From: Prolixibacteraceae bacterium
GTDB taxonomy: Bacteria > Bacteroidota > Bacteroidia > Bacteroidales > Prolixibacteraceae
DNA length: 6,008 nt
NCBI GenBank assembly: GCA_016931875.1
Contig: JAFGDX010000065.1
Location: 1-6,008, forward strand
Reading direction: 5' to 3'
Positions 1-5,996 of the stretch are shown here, one piece after another. How positions within the stretch are numbered: position 1 is the first letter of the stretch; each line of letters opens with the position of its first letter. Made by a program: the position numbers and the translations under genes. The notes beneath the pieces are model-generated. The model was not told where the DNA came from, did not search any database, and saw nothing but the letters and a program-made list of their open reading frames with translations.

Positions 1-492
1 TTTGCCTTTGAATTGCCATCGTTTTCTGAACAGCTTACAAATGGAATTAAAGTAATTACACAGGAAGATATCCGGTGGTTGCGTTGCGATATAAAGTCGG
101 TTTCACTGCTTCCGAATACCATGCTTTTTAACCAGGCTGTGAACCAGGGGGCAGGAGAGAGTATTTTAATACGCAACGGGAAAGTTACGGAGGCAACCCA
201 CTCCAGTGTTTTGGGTGTAAAAAACGGGAAATTGATTACACACCCTGTTTCAAATTTGGTTTTGCCGGGAATAACCCGCAAGGTGGTTTTGGAAATTTGT
301 GCCGCAGCAAATATTCCGGTGGAGGAAAGAGCTATGTTGGAAAATGAACTTTTTGAATTAGATGAAATAATGATTGTTGGTACAGGAAGCGAAATTACCC
401 CTGTGATTCAGGTAAACGAGGTTGTTATCGGCAATAAAAAACCGGGCGAAATCACCCGGCTCATTCAGAAAAAATTCTTTGAGATGGTATAA
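1..492 (+). CDS. dat: D-amino-acid transaminase (class IV PLP aminotransferase), C-terminal part; 5' end outside window
   Basis: PLP enzyme that interconverts D-amino acids and 2-oxo acids, typically D-alanine + 2-oxoglutarate to pyruvate + D-glutamate, supplying cell-wall precursors in the cytoplasm. The frame is open from base 1, so the gene starts upstream; a TTG at 13 is only an internal Leu codon. Of the 163 visible residues, RWLRCDIKS (residues 25-33) holds the Schiff-base lysine K32, matching K145 of Bacillus D-amino-acid transaminase as I recall it. TEATHSSV follows, with E64 at the position that contacts the pyridine nitrogen. LPGITR (88-93) supplies phosphate-binding residues, and GSEITPV (129-135) is the C-terminal active-site loop. 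The RWLRCDIKS block favours the D-amino-acid type over branched-chain aminotransferases (IlvE), the main alternative; the substrate-carboxylate residues lie in the missing half. The stop codon is 2 nt from the stop of the convergent reductase gene. Confidence 0.85.
   Translation, partial: FAFELPSFSEQLTNGIKVITQEDIRWLRCDIKSVSLLPNTMLFNQAVNQGAGESILIRNGKVTEATHSSVLGVKNGKLITHPVSNLVLPGITRKVVLEICAAANIPVEERAMLENELFELDEIMIVGTGSEITPVIQVNEVVIGNKKPGEITRLIQKKFFEMV
436..460 (-). terminator. Intrinsic terminator for the aldo/keto reductase, antisense inside the aminotransferase gene
   Basis: Read on the minus strand, a GC stem CCGGG (459-455) / CCCGG (446-442) encloses an 8-nt loop and can be extended by one G-T pair (460/441). 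Six T residues follow directly (441-436). It lies about 35 nt past the reductase stop codon. Read on the plus strand, the same hairpin is not followed by a T tract, so it should act only on minus-strand transcription. It overlaps sequence coding for the last residues of the aminotransferase. Confidence 0.7.
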
Positions 493-494
493 TA

Positions 495-1475
495 TTATGC
501 CAGGTGCATGCCATCGAAATATCCGGGTTGCATCCAGGGCAGTCGGTTGCTTTTGTAGAACGGGTCGAGAGCTGCACGCAGTTCTTTCATTCGTTCATCA
601 CTTAGTGGCTCAAAGGTTTTAATGGTTTCAATATTTTTATTGAGCACTTCCACGCTGTCAGTACCAACTACGGCGGCGGTAACTCCTTTTAAACTCAACG
701 CATATTTTATCAAATCTTCGGGAGCAAGCCCATTTACGGTTTCGCGTGGCCGGATTACTTTCATGGCCAGCACTCCCATTCCCTTGCCTGCTGCATACGG
801 AACCGGCTGTTCTTCAAAAGGCTGTTTTCCGTTTTCCTGATGATTCATGGCAATTAACATGGTGTCGAAATCGTACAATTCAGCAGCCAGTTTCATTGCA
901 CTTGCCGAAGTGTGCCCTGTAAATCCGATATGCCGGATAACCCCTTCTTCCTGAAATTTTTTCAAAACCGGTAAAACTCCGTCATTATCTCCAAATTTCC
1001 GTACTTCTTCTTCATTGATGATACTGTGAATCTGGTACAAATCAATATAATCGGTATTCATTCGTTTCAGGCTGGTTTCAACTGTTCTTTTGGCTTCGTC
1101 GGCATTTCTTGTACTTACTTTGGTTGAAAGAAAAACTTTTTCGCGAATGGGCCCTAAAATTTTGCCAATTCTTTCTTCGCTAAACTGTTCGTCGTTTTTG
1201 TAAATGGCCGCCGTGTCCCAGTAGTAAAGCCCATTGTTGAGCGCAGTTTCCAGAATTTCAAGCCCTTGCTGTTCATCTGTTGCCATAAAACGGCTTCCTA
1301 ACCCCAAAATCATAAGTGGAATCCGAACCCCGGTTTTTCCAAGAATAGTGGTTGGCAATCCTTTTGAATCATAAGGTGAAGTTGAACAGGCTGTTACCGG
1401 TGAAAGAATTACACCCGCCGAAACCGCCCCGGTGGTTTTTATAAATGCCCTTCTTGTCAGTTCGTTCTTTTTCAT
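495..1475 (-). CDS. Aldo/keto reductase with Tat signal and lipobox
   Basis: A 326-residue NAD(P)H-dependent aldo/keto reductase of the TIM-barrel family; the substrate is unknown. The tetrad is visible as D87 (in WDTA), Y92, K119 (in LSTKV) and H150 (in YQIH). GTDSVEVLNKNI (271-282) resembles the C-terminal cofactor-binding region. The N-terminus is a twin-arginine signal, TRRAFIK (7-13), followed by a hydrophobic stretch and a lipobox VTAC with the candidate lipidated cysteine C30. This implies export of the folded, cofactor-loaded enzyme and membrane anchoring. No acidic or lysine-rich stretch follows C30, so I see no obvious Bacteroidota surface-export signal. The ATG at 1475 is chosen because it gives the full Tat signal; no Shine-Dalgarno sequence precedes it. 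The gene appears monocistronic: it converges on the aminotransferase and is separated from recG by 164 nt. Confidence 0.9.
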   Translation of the reverse strand: MKKNELTRRAFIKTTGAVSAGVILSPVTACSTSPYDSKGLPTTILGKTGVRIPLMILGLGSRFMATDEQQGLEILETALNNGLYYWDTAAIYKNDEQFSEERIGKILGPIREKVFLSTKVSTRNADEAKRTVETSLKRMNTDYIDLYQIHSIINEEEVRKFGDNDGVLPVLKKFQEEGVIRHIGFTGHTSASAMKLAAELYDFDTMLIAMNHQENGKQPFEEQPVPYAAGKGMGVLAMKVIRPRETVNGLAPEDLIKYALSLKGVTAAVVGTDSVEVLNKNIETIKTFEPLSDERMKELRAALDPFYKSNRLPWMQPGYFDGMHLA

Positions 1476-1500
1476 ATCCGATAATTTTTGTTGTGCTGTT

Positions 1501-1530
1501 TCAATTTACGTACTTTTTGCTGAATAACAA
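1501..1530 (-). promoter_or_regulatory. Candidate promoter of the aldo/keto reductase
   Basis: On the minus strand, TTG (1530-1528) and TAAATTGA (1508-1501) are separated by 19 nt, the spacing expected between the Bacteroidota -33 TTG and -7 TAnnTTTG elements. Only four of the six fixed bases of the -7 element match. Transcription would begin near 1497, giving a leader of roughly 20-25 nt. The rest of the gap 1476-1639 is AT-rich and shows no open reading frame of note. Confidence 0.3.
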
Positions 1531-1599
1531 TCGCAGAATAATATGGTAATGAACATTTTAATAACACAGAGTAATATAAACTAAAACTGGTAAACTGTT

Positions 1600-1616
1600 A
1601 AAAAGGTTTACAAACC
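1600..1616 (-). terminator. Weak candidate terminator downstream of recG
   Basis: Minus-strand GGTTTGTAAACC (1616-1605) can fold into a short 4-5 bp hairpin and is followed by TTTTT (1604-1600), about 25 nt beyond the recG stop codon. The stem is short and has only two G-C pairs. A competing 6-bp stem, GTAAAC/GTTTAC (1590-1595 with 1606-1611), overlaps it. The position is right but the predicted strength is low. Confidence 0.35.
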
Positions 1617-1639
1617 GGGGGAAATATTTTTTTTATTGT

Positions 1640-3742
1640 TCAACTGATAGAACTCCAGTCAAAATCAGTATTTTTTGAAGAGAGAAGATTTTTTAATAAA
1701 ATACGGTTTTCTTCTTTTGCAAGAGTGGGGTCATCATTTAAAATTCCGGATGCTGTATTTCGTGCCAGTTCAAGTATCTTTCCATCTTTACCAAGATTGG
1801 CAATTTTCAGGTCGAAACCGATTCCACTTTGCTGGGTTCCTTCAATATCGCCGGGGCCGCGCAGTTTCATGTCCACTTCAGCAATGTCAAATCCGTCGTT
1901 GGTGCGCACCATGGTTTCCAGCCGTTTGCGACTTTCGTTGCTGATTTTATACGAAGACATGAGAATGCAGTATGATTGTTCGGCGCCTCGCCCAACTCTT
2001 CCGCGCAATTGATGCAGCTGGGAAAGACCAAATCTTTCCGCGCTTTCAATCACCATTACCGAAGCATTCGGAACATCAACACCCACTTCAATCACGGTGG
2101 TGGCAACCATAATTTTGGTTTTCCCGGCTTTAAATTCCTGCATCATTTTTTCCTTGAAGTTGGGTTTTAGTTTTCCGTGAACCATGCTGATCTCAACATC
2201 CGGAAATGCCTCTTTTACGTGGCGGTACCCATCTTCCAGGTTTTTTAAATCCATTTTTTCCGATTCTGAAATGAGCGGATAGACGATGTAAATTTGTGTT
2301 CCTTTTTCCAGTTGCTGACGCAAAAAATTTATCACCTTTCCGCGTTTGTTTTCAAAGAAATGCCAGGTTTGAACCGGTTTTCTTCCCGGTGGCAGTTCAT
2401 CAATAACCGAAACATCCAAATCGCCGTAAACCGTCATTGCCAGAGTGCGCGGAATCGGTGTGGCAGTCATCACCAGAATGTGCGGAGGAATCAAATCGTT
2501 TTTTTGCCAAAGTTTGGCACGCTGCGCTACGCCAAACCTGTGTTGCTCGTCAATTACCACCAGGCCCAGGTTTTTGAAAACAACCACATCTTCAATTAGG
2601 GCGTGCGTGCCAATTAAAATCTGAAGTTGTCCGCTCTCCAGTTTTTCGTGCAGGTTTCTTCTCTCGCTGGCTTTTGTTGAACCGGTTAACAGGCCAACCT
2701 CAATATTCATCCCCTGCAAAAATGTGGTAACCGATTGAAAATGTTGTTGTGCCAGAATTTCGGTAGGCGCCATCAGGCAGCTTTGAAAACCGTTGTCCAT
2801 TGCCAAAAGCATGGTCATTAATGCCACAAGTGTTTTCCCGCTTCCCACATCGCCCTGTAAAAGCCGGTTCATTTGTACGTTTCGGTTTACATCGCGACGG
2901 ATTTCTTTTATCACCCTTTTTTGGGCCCCGGTCAATTCAAAGGGCAAAAAGTCTTTGTAAAATGTATTAAAGTTGTATCCTACTTTTTCAAACCTGAAGC
3001 CTTTAAATTTGCTTTCACGGTTGTGTTTCAGAGCCAGAATTTTTAACTGAATAAAAAACAGCTCTTCAAATTTTAACCGGAAAGTGGCATTTTTCAGGTC
3101 GATTGTATTTTCAGGTTTATGAATGGTTGTCAGCGCTTTTTCCAGCGAAGTAAGTTTTAACTTCCGAATCAGCGGTTCGGGCAATGTTTCCTTTATTTTT
3201 CCTTTTGCAAGTTGAATCAGCGTTAGCTGGAACTTGTTGATGGTTTTTGAATGGAGGTATTTGTTTTTCATTTTTTCGGTGGTAATGTAATAGCCCTGGA
3301 AAAGCCCCACCGGTTTTAATTGAAGTTCCTCTTCCGTTTCCATTTCCGGGTGAACCACGTTTAGCCTGCCGTTGAATTCGCCGGGTTTCCCAAACACAAT
3401 GTATTCCTTGTTCAGCAGAAGATTTTCCTTTTGCCATTTTACCGACCGGAACCAAACCAGTTCGATACTTCCCGATTCATCATAAAAACGGGCCGACAAA
3501 CGTTCTTTGTTTCCCGTACCAACCGTTTCAAAATTTCTGATTTTGCCTTTTATTTGAATGTAGGGCATTTGTGAATGAATTTCCGAAATTTTGTAAAACT
3601 TGGTGCGGTCGATGTATTTGAATGGAAAATAGTAAATAAGATCACGGAACGTTTTTATGCCCAGTTCGTTGTTTAAAAGTTCAGCCCTTTTTGGCCCAAC
3701 CCCGGGAAGAAACTTTATATCTTGGTCGAGAAATTCTGGCAT
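1640..3742 (-). CDS. recG: ATP-dependent DNA helicase RecG
   Basis: Superfamily 2 double-stranded DNA translocase that remodels stalled replication forks and branch-migrates recombination intermediates. The protein has 700 residues from the chosen start, close to the usual RecG length. In order it shows FLPGVGPKRAELL (11-23), an OB-fold wedge domain (about 55-150), Walker A GDVGSGKT (297-304), DEQH box (398-401), TATP motif III (426-429), motif VI QLRGRVGRG (578-586), and the TRG region ending in GDIEGTQQSG (631-640). No motif is missing. The frame stays open upstream to an ATG at 3802, which would add 20 hydrophobic residues. I reject that start because RecG proteins normally begin just before the GVGPK helix, and because the extension overlaps the divergent gene. 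No Shine-Dalgarno sequence is visible. Confidence 0.97.
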   Translation of the reverse strand: MPEFLDQDIKFLPGVGPKRAELLNNELGIKTFRDLIYYFPFKYIDRTKFYKISEIHSQMPYIQIKGKIRNFETVGTGNKERLSARFYDESGSIELVWFRSVKWQKENLLLNKEYIVFGKPGEFNGRLNVVHPEMETEEELQLKPVGLFQGYYITTEKMKNKYLHSKTINKFQLTLIQLAKGKIKETLPEPLIRKLKLTSLEKALTTIHKPENTIDLKNATFRLKFEELFFIQLKILALKHNRESKFKGFRFEKVGYNFNTFYKDFLPFELTGAQKRVIKEIRRDVNRNVQMNRLLQGDVGSGKTLVALMTMLLAMDNGFQSCLMAPTEILAQQHFQSVTTFLQGMNIEVGLLTGSTKASERRNLHEKLESGQLQILIGTHALIEDVVVFKNLGLVVIDEQHRFGVAQRAKLWQKNDLIPPHILVMTATPIPRTLAMTVYGDLDVSVIDELPPGRKPVQTWHFFENKRGKVINFLRQQLEKGTQIYIVYPLISESEKMDLKNLEDGYRHVKEAFPDVEISMVHGKLKPNFKEKMMQEFKAGKTKIMVATTVIEVGVDVPNASVMVIESAERFGLSQLHQLRGRVGRGAEQSYCILMSSYKISNESRKRLETMVRTNDGFDIAEVDMKLRGPGDIEGTQQSGIGFDLKIANLGKDGKILELARNTASGILNDDPTLAKEENRILLKNLLSSKNTDFDWSSIS

Positions 3743-3745
3743 AAG

Positions 3746-3753
3746 CAAATATA
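3746..3753 (-). promoter_or_regulatory. Candidate -7 element of recG
   Basis: Minus-strand TATATTTG is a perfect match to the Bacteroidota -7 consensus TAnnTTTG. It ends 3 nt before the chosen recG ATG, so transcription would start at or next to the start codon and give a nearly leaderless mRNA. No TTG lies at the right distance upstream, so the match could be chance in AT-rich DNA. It sits in the 37-nt gap between recG and the divergent gene. Confidence 0.3.
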
Positions 3754-3779
3754 AGTAATCATTTAAAAAAGCATGCTGA

Positions 3780-4322
3780 TTGAAAACGATAAGAAGCAAC
3801 AAAAAAGGGTTCGGAATTCATTCTCCATTTGTTTACCATTTGGTAACCAACGTTTTATTTCCCGAGGCCGGTTTTTATGTTTTTCATGAGATTGAAAAAT
3901 TAAAACTGATTAAGAAAGAAAAATCAGCACTTAAATTGCTCTTCAGGCTGATCCATTATTTTCAGCCCAACAATGTGTTCTGTGAAAAAGAAATGACCAG
4001 CGATGAATTAAATATCCTGAAAAAAGCGGATTCAGAAATCGTTTTCAAAAAAACAGATTCGGTGTTCCATATGAAAAATGAAACGGAAAGGGCAAAAGGG
4101 CTTAATTTTTTTATTTTGAATGAGATGCCTGATTTCCAGTTCACCAACATTCCGGAGCGGGAAATCTGGTTTTTCACGAAAAAAACAGATAAAAACAAGA
4201 TAAAACGTATTTTTGAGCCGTTGTTTGAAAAACAGGACGGAATAATTTTTATTGAGTTTTTATATGAAGACCTGATAATATTTGACAAAAAAATTCCATC
4301 GCAACATTATGTAATTAAATAA
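3780..4322 (+). CDS. Degenerate class I SAM-methyltransferase homologue (probable pseudoenzyme)
   Basis: A 180-residue protein that resembles, from memory, a Bacteroidota family of class I SAM-dependent methyltransferases of about 240 residues. Shared marks are GIHSPFVYHLVTNVLF (12-27), LLFRLIHYFQP (53-63) before the expected SAM-binding loop, and the C-terminal end, where LYEDLIIFDKK leads to SQHYVIK (174-180). Where active members carry an ELGTSLGIST-like glycine loop, this protein has VFCEKEMTSDELNIL (66-80) with no glycine, and the following Rossmann region is shortened. SAM binding therefore seems unlikely. The start is TTG at 3780, because an in-frame TGA stands immediately before it and no ATG precedes the HSPFV motif. 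The 3' part is AT-rich: 31 of the 120 bases at 4201-4320 are G or C. It is divergent from recG and lies 34 nt before the ABC ATPase gene. The frame is intact, so it may have a non-catalytic role or be decaying; the function is unknown. Confidence 0.7.
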   Translation: MKTIRSNKKGFGIHSPFVYHLVTNVLFPEAGFYVFHEIEKLKLIKKEKSALKLLFRLIHYFQPNNVFCEKEMTSDELNILKKADSEIVFKKTDSVFHMKNETERAKGLNFFILNEMPDFQFTNIPEREIWFFTKKTDKNKIKRIFEPLFEKQDGIIFIEFLYEDLIIFDKKIPSQHYVIK

Positions 4323-4356
4323 AGAGCTTGCTTACCTATAAATTAAAACTGGGACA

Positions 4357-5058
4357 ATGAAGGAAAAAATTATTCATATTGAGAATGTTACCAAAAATTA
4401 CAGGGTAGGTACGCAGATAGTAAGGGCATTGCGGTCGGTTTCGCTTGATATTTACAAAGGTGAGTATGTTGCCATCATGGGGGCTTCCGGTTCGGGAAAA
4501 TCGACCCTGATGAATATTCTGGGATGTTTGGATACGCCCACCAGTGGGAAATATATTCTGAACGGGAAGGATGTCAGCCGTTTATCCGACGACCGGCTGG
4601 CAGAAATACGAAATTCGGAAATTGGTTTTGTTTTCCAGGTATTTAATCTTTTGCCCCGTAATTCGGCTTTGGAAAATGTAATGCTGCCGCTGGTTTATTC
4701 CGGAATCAGAAAAGCAGAGCGAAAAAAACGGGCAGAACAAATTCTGGATGATGTTGGTTTGGAAGACAGGATGGCCCACCGGCCCAACGAACTGTCGGGA
4801 GGCCAGCGGCAAAGGGTAGCCATAGCCCGGGCGCTGGTAAATAAACCATCGTTGCTTTTGGCCGACGAGCCCACAGGAAATCTCGACTCGAAGATTTCGG
4901 AGGAAATTATGAAATTGTTTGCCGAAATTCACCGAAAGGGAAATACCCTGGTAATGGTAACCCACGAGGAAGATATTGCAAAACATGCGCACCGGATTGT
5001 AAAACTGAAAGACGGAGAAATAGAATCGGATACAATGAATAAAAATCCTATTTACTGA
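4357..5058 (+). CDS. ABC transporter ATP-binding protein, MacB/LolD/FtsE type
   Basis: A 233-residue nucleotide-binding subunit that would energise an inner-membrane permease by ATP hydrolysis. All motifs are intact: Walker [10 protein letters not shown] (42-50), Q-loop Q94 in [10 protein letters not shown], signature [15 protein letters not shown] (146-160), Walker B LLLADE (166-171) with E171, D-loop GNLD (174-177) and switch H203 in MVTHEED. The segments [21 protein letters not shown] and [10 protein letters not shown] are typical of the subfamily that pairs with MacB/FtsX/LolC-like permeases, which handle lipoproteins, peptides or macrolides. No permease or periplasmic adaptor gene lies in the window, so the cargo cannot be assigned. 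The ATG is well placed; GGGA 3 nt upstream is too close to be a convincing ribosome site. It is followed after 3 nt by the adenosyltransferase gene, which suggests co-transcription. Confidence 0.93.
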   Translation: MKEKIIHIENVTKNYRVGTQIVRALRSVSLDIYKGEYVAIMGASGSGKSTLMNILGCLDTPTSGKYILNGKDVSRLSDDRLAEIRNSEIGFVFQVFNLLPRNSALENVMLPLVYSGIRKAERKKRAEQILDDVGLEDRMAHRPNELSGGQRQRVAIARALVNKPSLLLADEPTGNLDSKISEEIMKLFAEIHRKGNTLVMVTHEEDIAKHAHRIVKLKDGEIESDTMNKNPIY

Positions 5059-5061
5059 TTT

Positions 5062-5619
5062 ATGGGCAAGAAGTCAAAAATATATACCAAAACGGGTGAT
5101 GACGGAACAACCGGGCTGGTTGGCGGAAACAGGGTAAAGAAATATGATCTGCGGCTGGAAGCCTATGGCACAGTGGATGAACTAAACTCGTGGATGGGCT
5201 TGTTACGTTCTCATCACCTTAAGGAAAATGAAACCCGGTATTTAATTCAGATTCAAAATAAATTATTCAACATTGGTTCACGTCTGGCTTCCGACGAAAA
5301 AGGGGATGAATATACCCGTTTGTTGTCGATTAACGAGGATGATATCAAAGCAGTTGAAGATGCTATAGATGACCTTGAAGAGAACTTGCCTGAACTTACC
5401 CGGTTTATTCTTCCCGGTGGCGATGTGGTTGTTGCTCAGTGTCATATAGCACGGACAGTTTGCCGGCGTGCCGAGCGCAGAATCCTTGAGTTTGCAGAGC
5501 ACCATCCGGTTCAGCCCGAAATTCTGCAATACATAAACCGGCTCTCTGATTTTCTGTTTGTTTTAAGTCGTAAACTGGCTGCAGAAAGAGGTGTTAACGA
5601 AATGCCCTGGGAGCATTGA
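5062..5619 (+). CDS. mmaB: PduO-type cob(I)alamin adenosyltransferase (corrinoid adenosyltransferase)
   Basis: Transfers the 5'-deoxyadenosyl group of ATP to cob(I)alamin, making adenosylcobalamin in the cytoplasm for enzymes such as methylmalonyl-CoA mutase. The length of 185 residues is normal. Family marks are the ATP-binding N-terminal TKTGDDGTTGL (9-19), GTVDELN (36-42), FILPGG (115-120), RTVCRRAERR (131-140) and NRLSDFLFVLSR (159-170). R131, R135, R136 and E138 correspond to residues of human MMAB where disease mutations cluster, as I recall. The fold is a five-helix trimer with active sites at subunit interfaces. It is distinct from the CobA/BtuR type. The start ATG lies 3 nt after the ABC ATPase stop, with no Shine-Dalgarno sequence, so translation is probably coupled. 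No cobalamin riboswitch-like leader is visible. No clear terminator follows the stop codon. Confidence 0.95.
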   Translation: MGKKSKIYTKTGDDGTTGLVGGNRVKKYDLRLEAYGTVDELNSWMGLLRSHHLKENETRYLIQIQNKLFNIGSRLASDEKGDEYTRLLSINEDDIKAVEDAIDDLEENLPELTRFILPGGDVVVAQCHIARTVCRRAERRILEFAEHHPVQPEILQYINRLSDFLFVLSRKLAAERGVNEMPWEH

Positions 5620-5661
5620 TAAAAAATAAATGTGCAACTGTTTTTCGTATCATTTTTTTAT

Positions 5662-5669
5662 TATATTCG
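5662..5669 (+). promoter_or_regulatory. Candidate promoter (-7 element) of the DUF2795-like gene
   Basis: TATATTCG differs from the Bacteroidota -7 consensus TAnnTTTG at one base and follows a T-rich tract (5641-5662). No exact TTG lies upstream at the usual spacing; CTG at 5638-5640 with a 21-nt spacer is the closest. The predicted start near 5674 gives a leader of about 35-40 nt. Confidence 0.4.
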
Positions 5670-5698
5670 CGGCTAAGTTAAAAATGAGTTTAACCGCG
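5668..5698 (+). repeat. Interrupted inverted repeat at the DUF2795-like promoter
   Basis: CGCG (5668-5671) with GTTAAA (5677-5682) mirrors TTTAAC (5689-5694) with CGCG (5695-5698). The loop is 6 nt (5683-5688) and there is a 5-nt bulge on the left arm. It overlaps the end of the -7 element and the predicted transcription start, so it could be a protein-binding dyad or a leader hairpin. Neither role is demonstrated. Confidence 0.4.
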
Positions 5699-5711
5699 TA
5701 AAATTCAGCAA

Positions 5712-5933
5712 ATGTATTGGACTCTTGAACTGGCGTCGAAACTGGAAGATGCCCCCTGGCCGGCAACAAAAGATGAATTGATTGATTATGCAATCCGTTC
5801 CGGAGCGCCGCTGGAAGTGATCGAAAATCTTCAGGAAATTGAAGATGAAGGGGAAATGTATGAAAGCATTGAAGACATCTGGCCCGATTACCCCAGTAAA
5901 GACGATTTCTTTTTTAATGAAGATGAGTATTAA
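5712..5933 (+). CDS. Small acidic DUF2795-like protein
   Basis: A 73-residue cytoplasmic protein with no signal peptide or membrane segment. It resembles DUF2795 proteins, which in Bacteroidota often begin MYWTLELA and contain a WPATKDELIDYAI segment; the assignment rests on recall of this pattern. The N-terminal half (WPATKDELIDYAIRSGAPLEVIENL, about 16-40) should be helical. The C-terminal half is strongly acidic and aromatic, ending DDFFFNEDEY; 22 of 73 residues are Asp or Glu and only four are Lys or Arg. The function is unknown, and the charge would suit a protein-binding or regulatory role only as speculation. It lies 92 nt after the adenosyltransferase with its own candidate promoter and a dedicated terminator, so it is probably an independent, possibly highly expressed unit. 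Confidence 0.85.
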   Translation: MYWTLELASKLEDAPWPATKDELIDYAIRSGAPLEVIENLQEIEDEGEMYESIEDIWPDYPSKDDFFFNEDEY

Positions 5934-5959
5934 GTAACGTAATTGCAAAAAGAATAAAT

Positions 5960-5996
5960 GAAGCATCTGTCAAAACGGCGGATGCTTCTTTGTTTT
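5960..5996 (+). terminator. Strong intrinsic terminator after the DUF2795-like gene
   Basis: GAAGCATCTGTC (5960-5971) pairs with GGCGGATGCTTC (5977-5988) in a 12-bp stem that includes two G-U pairs, with a 5-nt AAAAC loop. TTTGTTTT follows (5989-5996). It lies 26 nt past the stop codon and is the clearest terminator in the window. The outer arms GTAACGTA (5934-5941) and TGCGTTAC (5998-6005) can also pair around it. Confidence 0.88.

Noticed and set aside
13..15. TTG as start codon of the aminotransferase
   Set aside because: The frame continues open to base 1 and the enzyme needs about 120 more N-terminal residues, so this is an internal Leu codon.
3117..3455. Second minus-strand frame of 112 codons inside recG
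   Set aside because: It is an out-of-frame shadow of the intact recG wedge-domain coding sequence with no recognisable motif.
3773..3775. ATG at 3773 as start of the methyltransferase homologue
   Set aside because: It is in another frame, whose translation lacks the HSPFV motif and shows no family similarity.
3743..3802. A 20-residue N-terminal extension of RecG from an ATG at 3802
   Set aside because: The added residues are hydrophobic and not RecG-like, and the extension overlaps the divergent gene; the ATG at 3742 fits the family.
4582..4992. Minus-strand frame of 136 codons opposite the ABC ATPase
   Set aside because: It is antisense to a gene with every ATPase motif intact; the product has no recognisable features.
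5673..5966. Open minus-strand frame of 97 codons opposite the DUF2795-like gene
   Set aside because: It is antisense to a recognisable gene, runs through its terminator, and its Phe/Ile-rich product looks like the complement of acidic codons.
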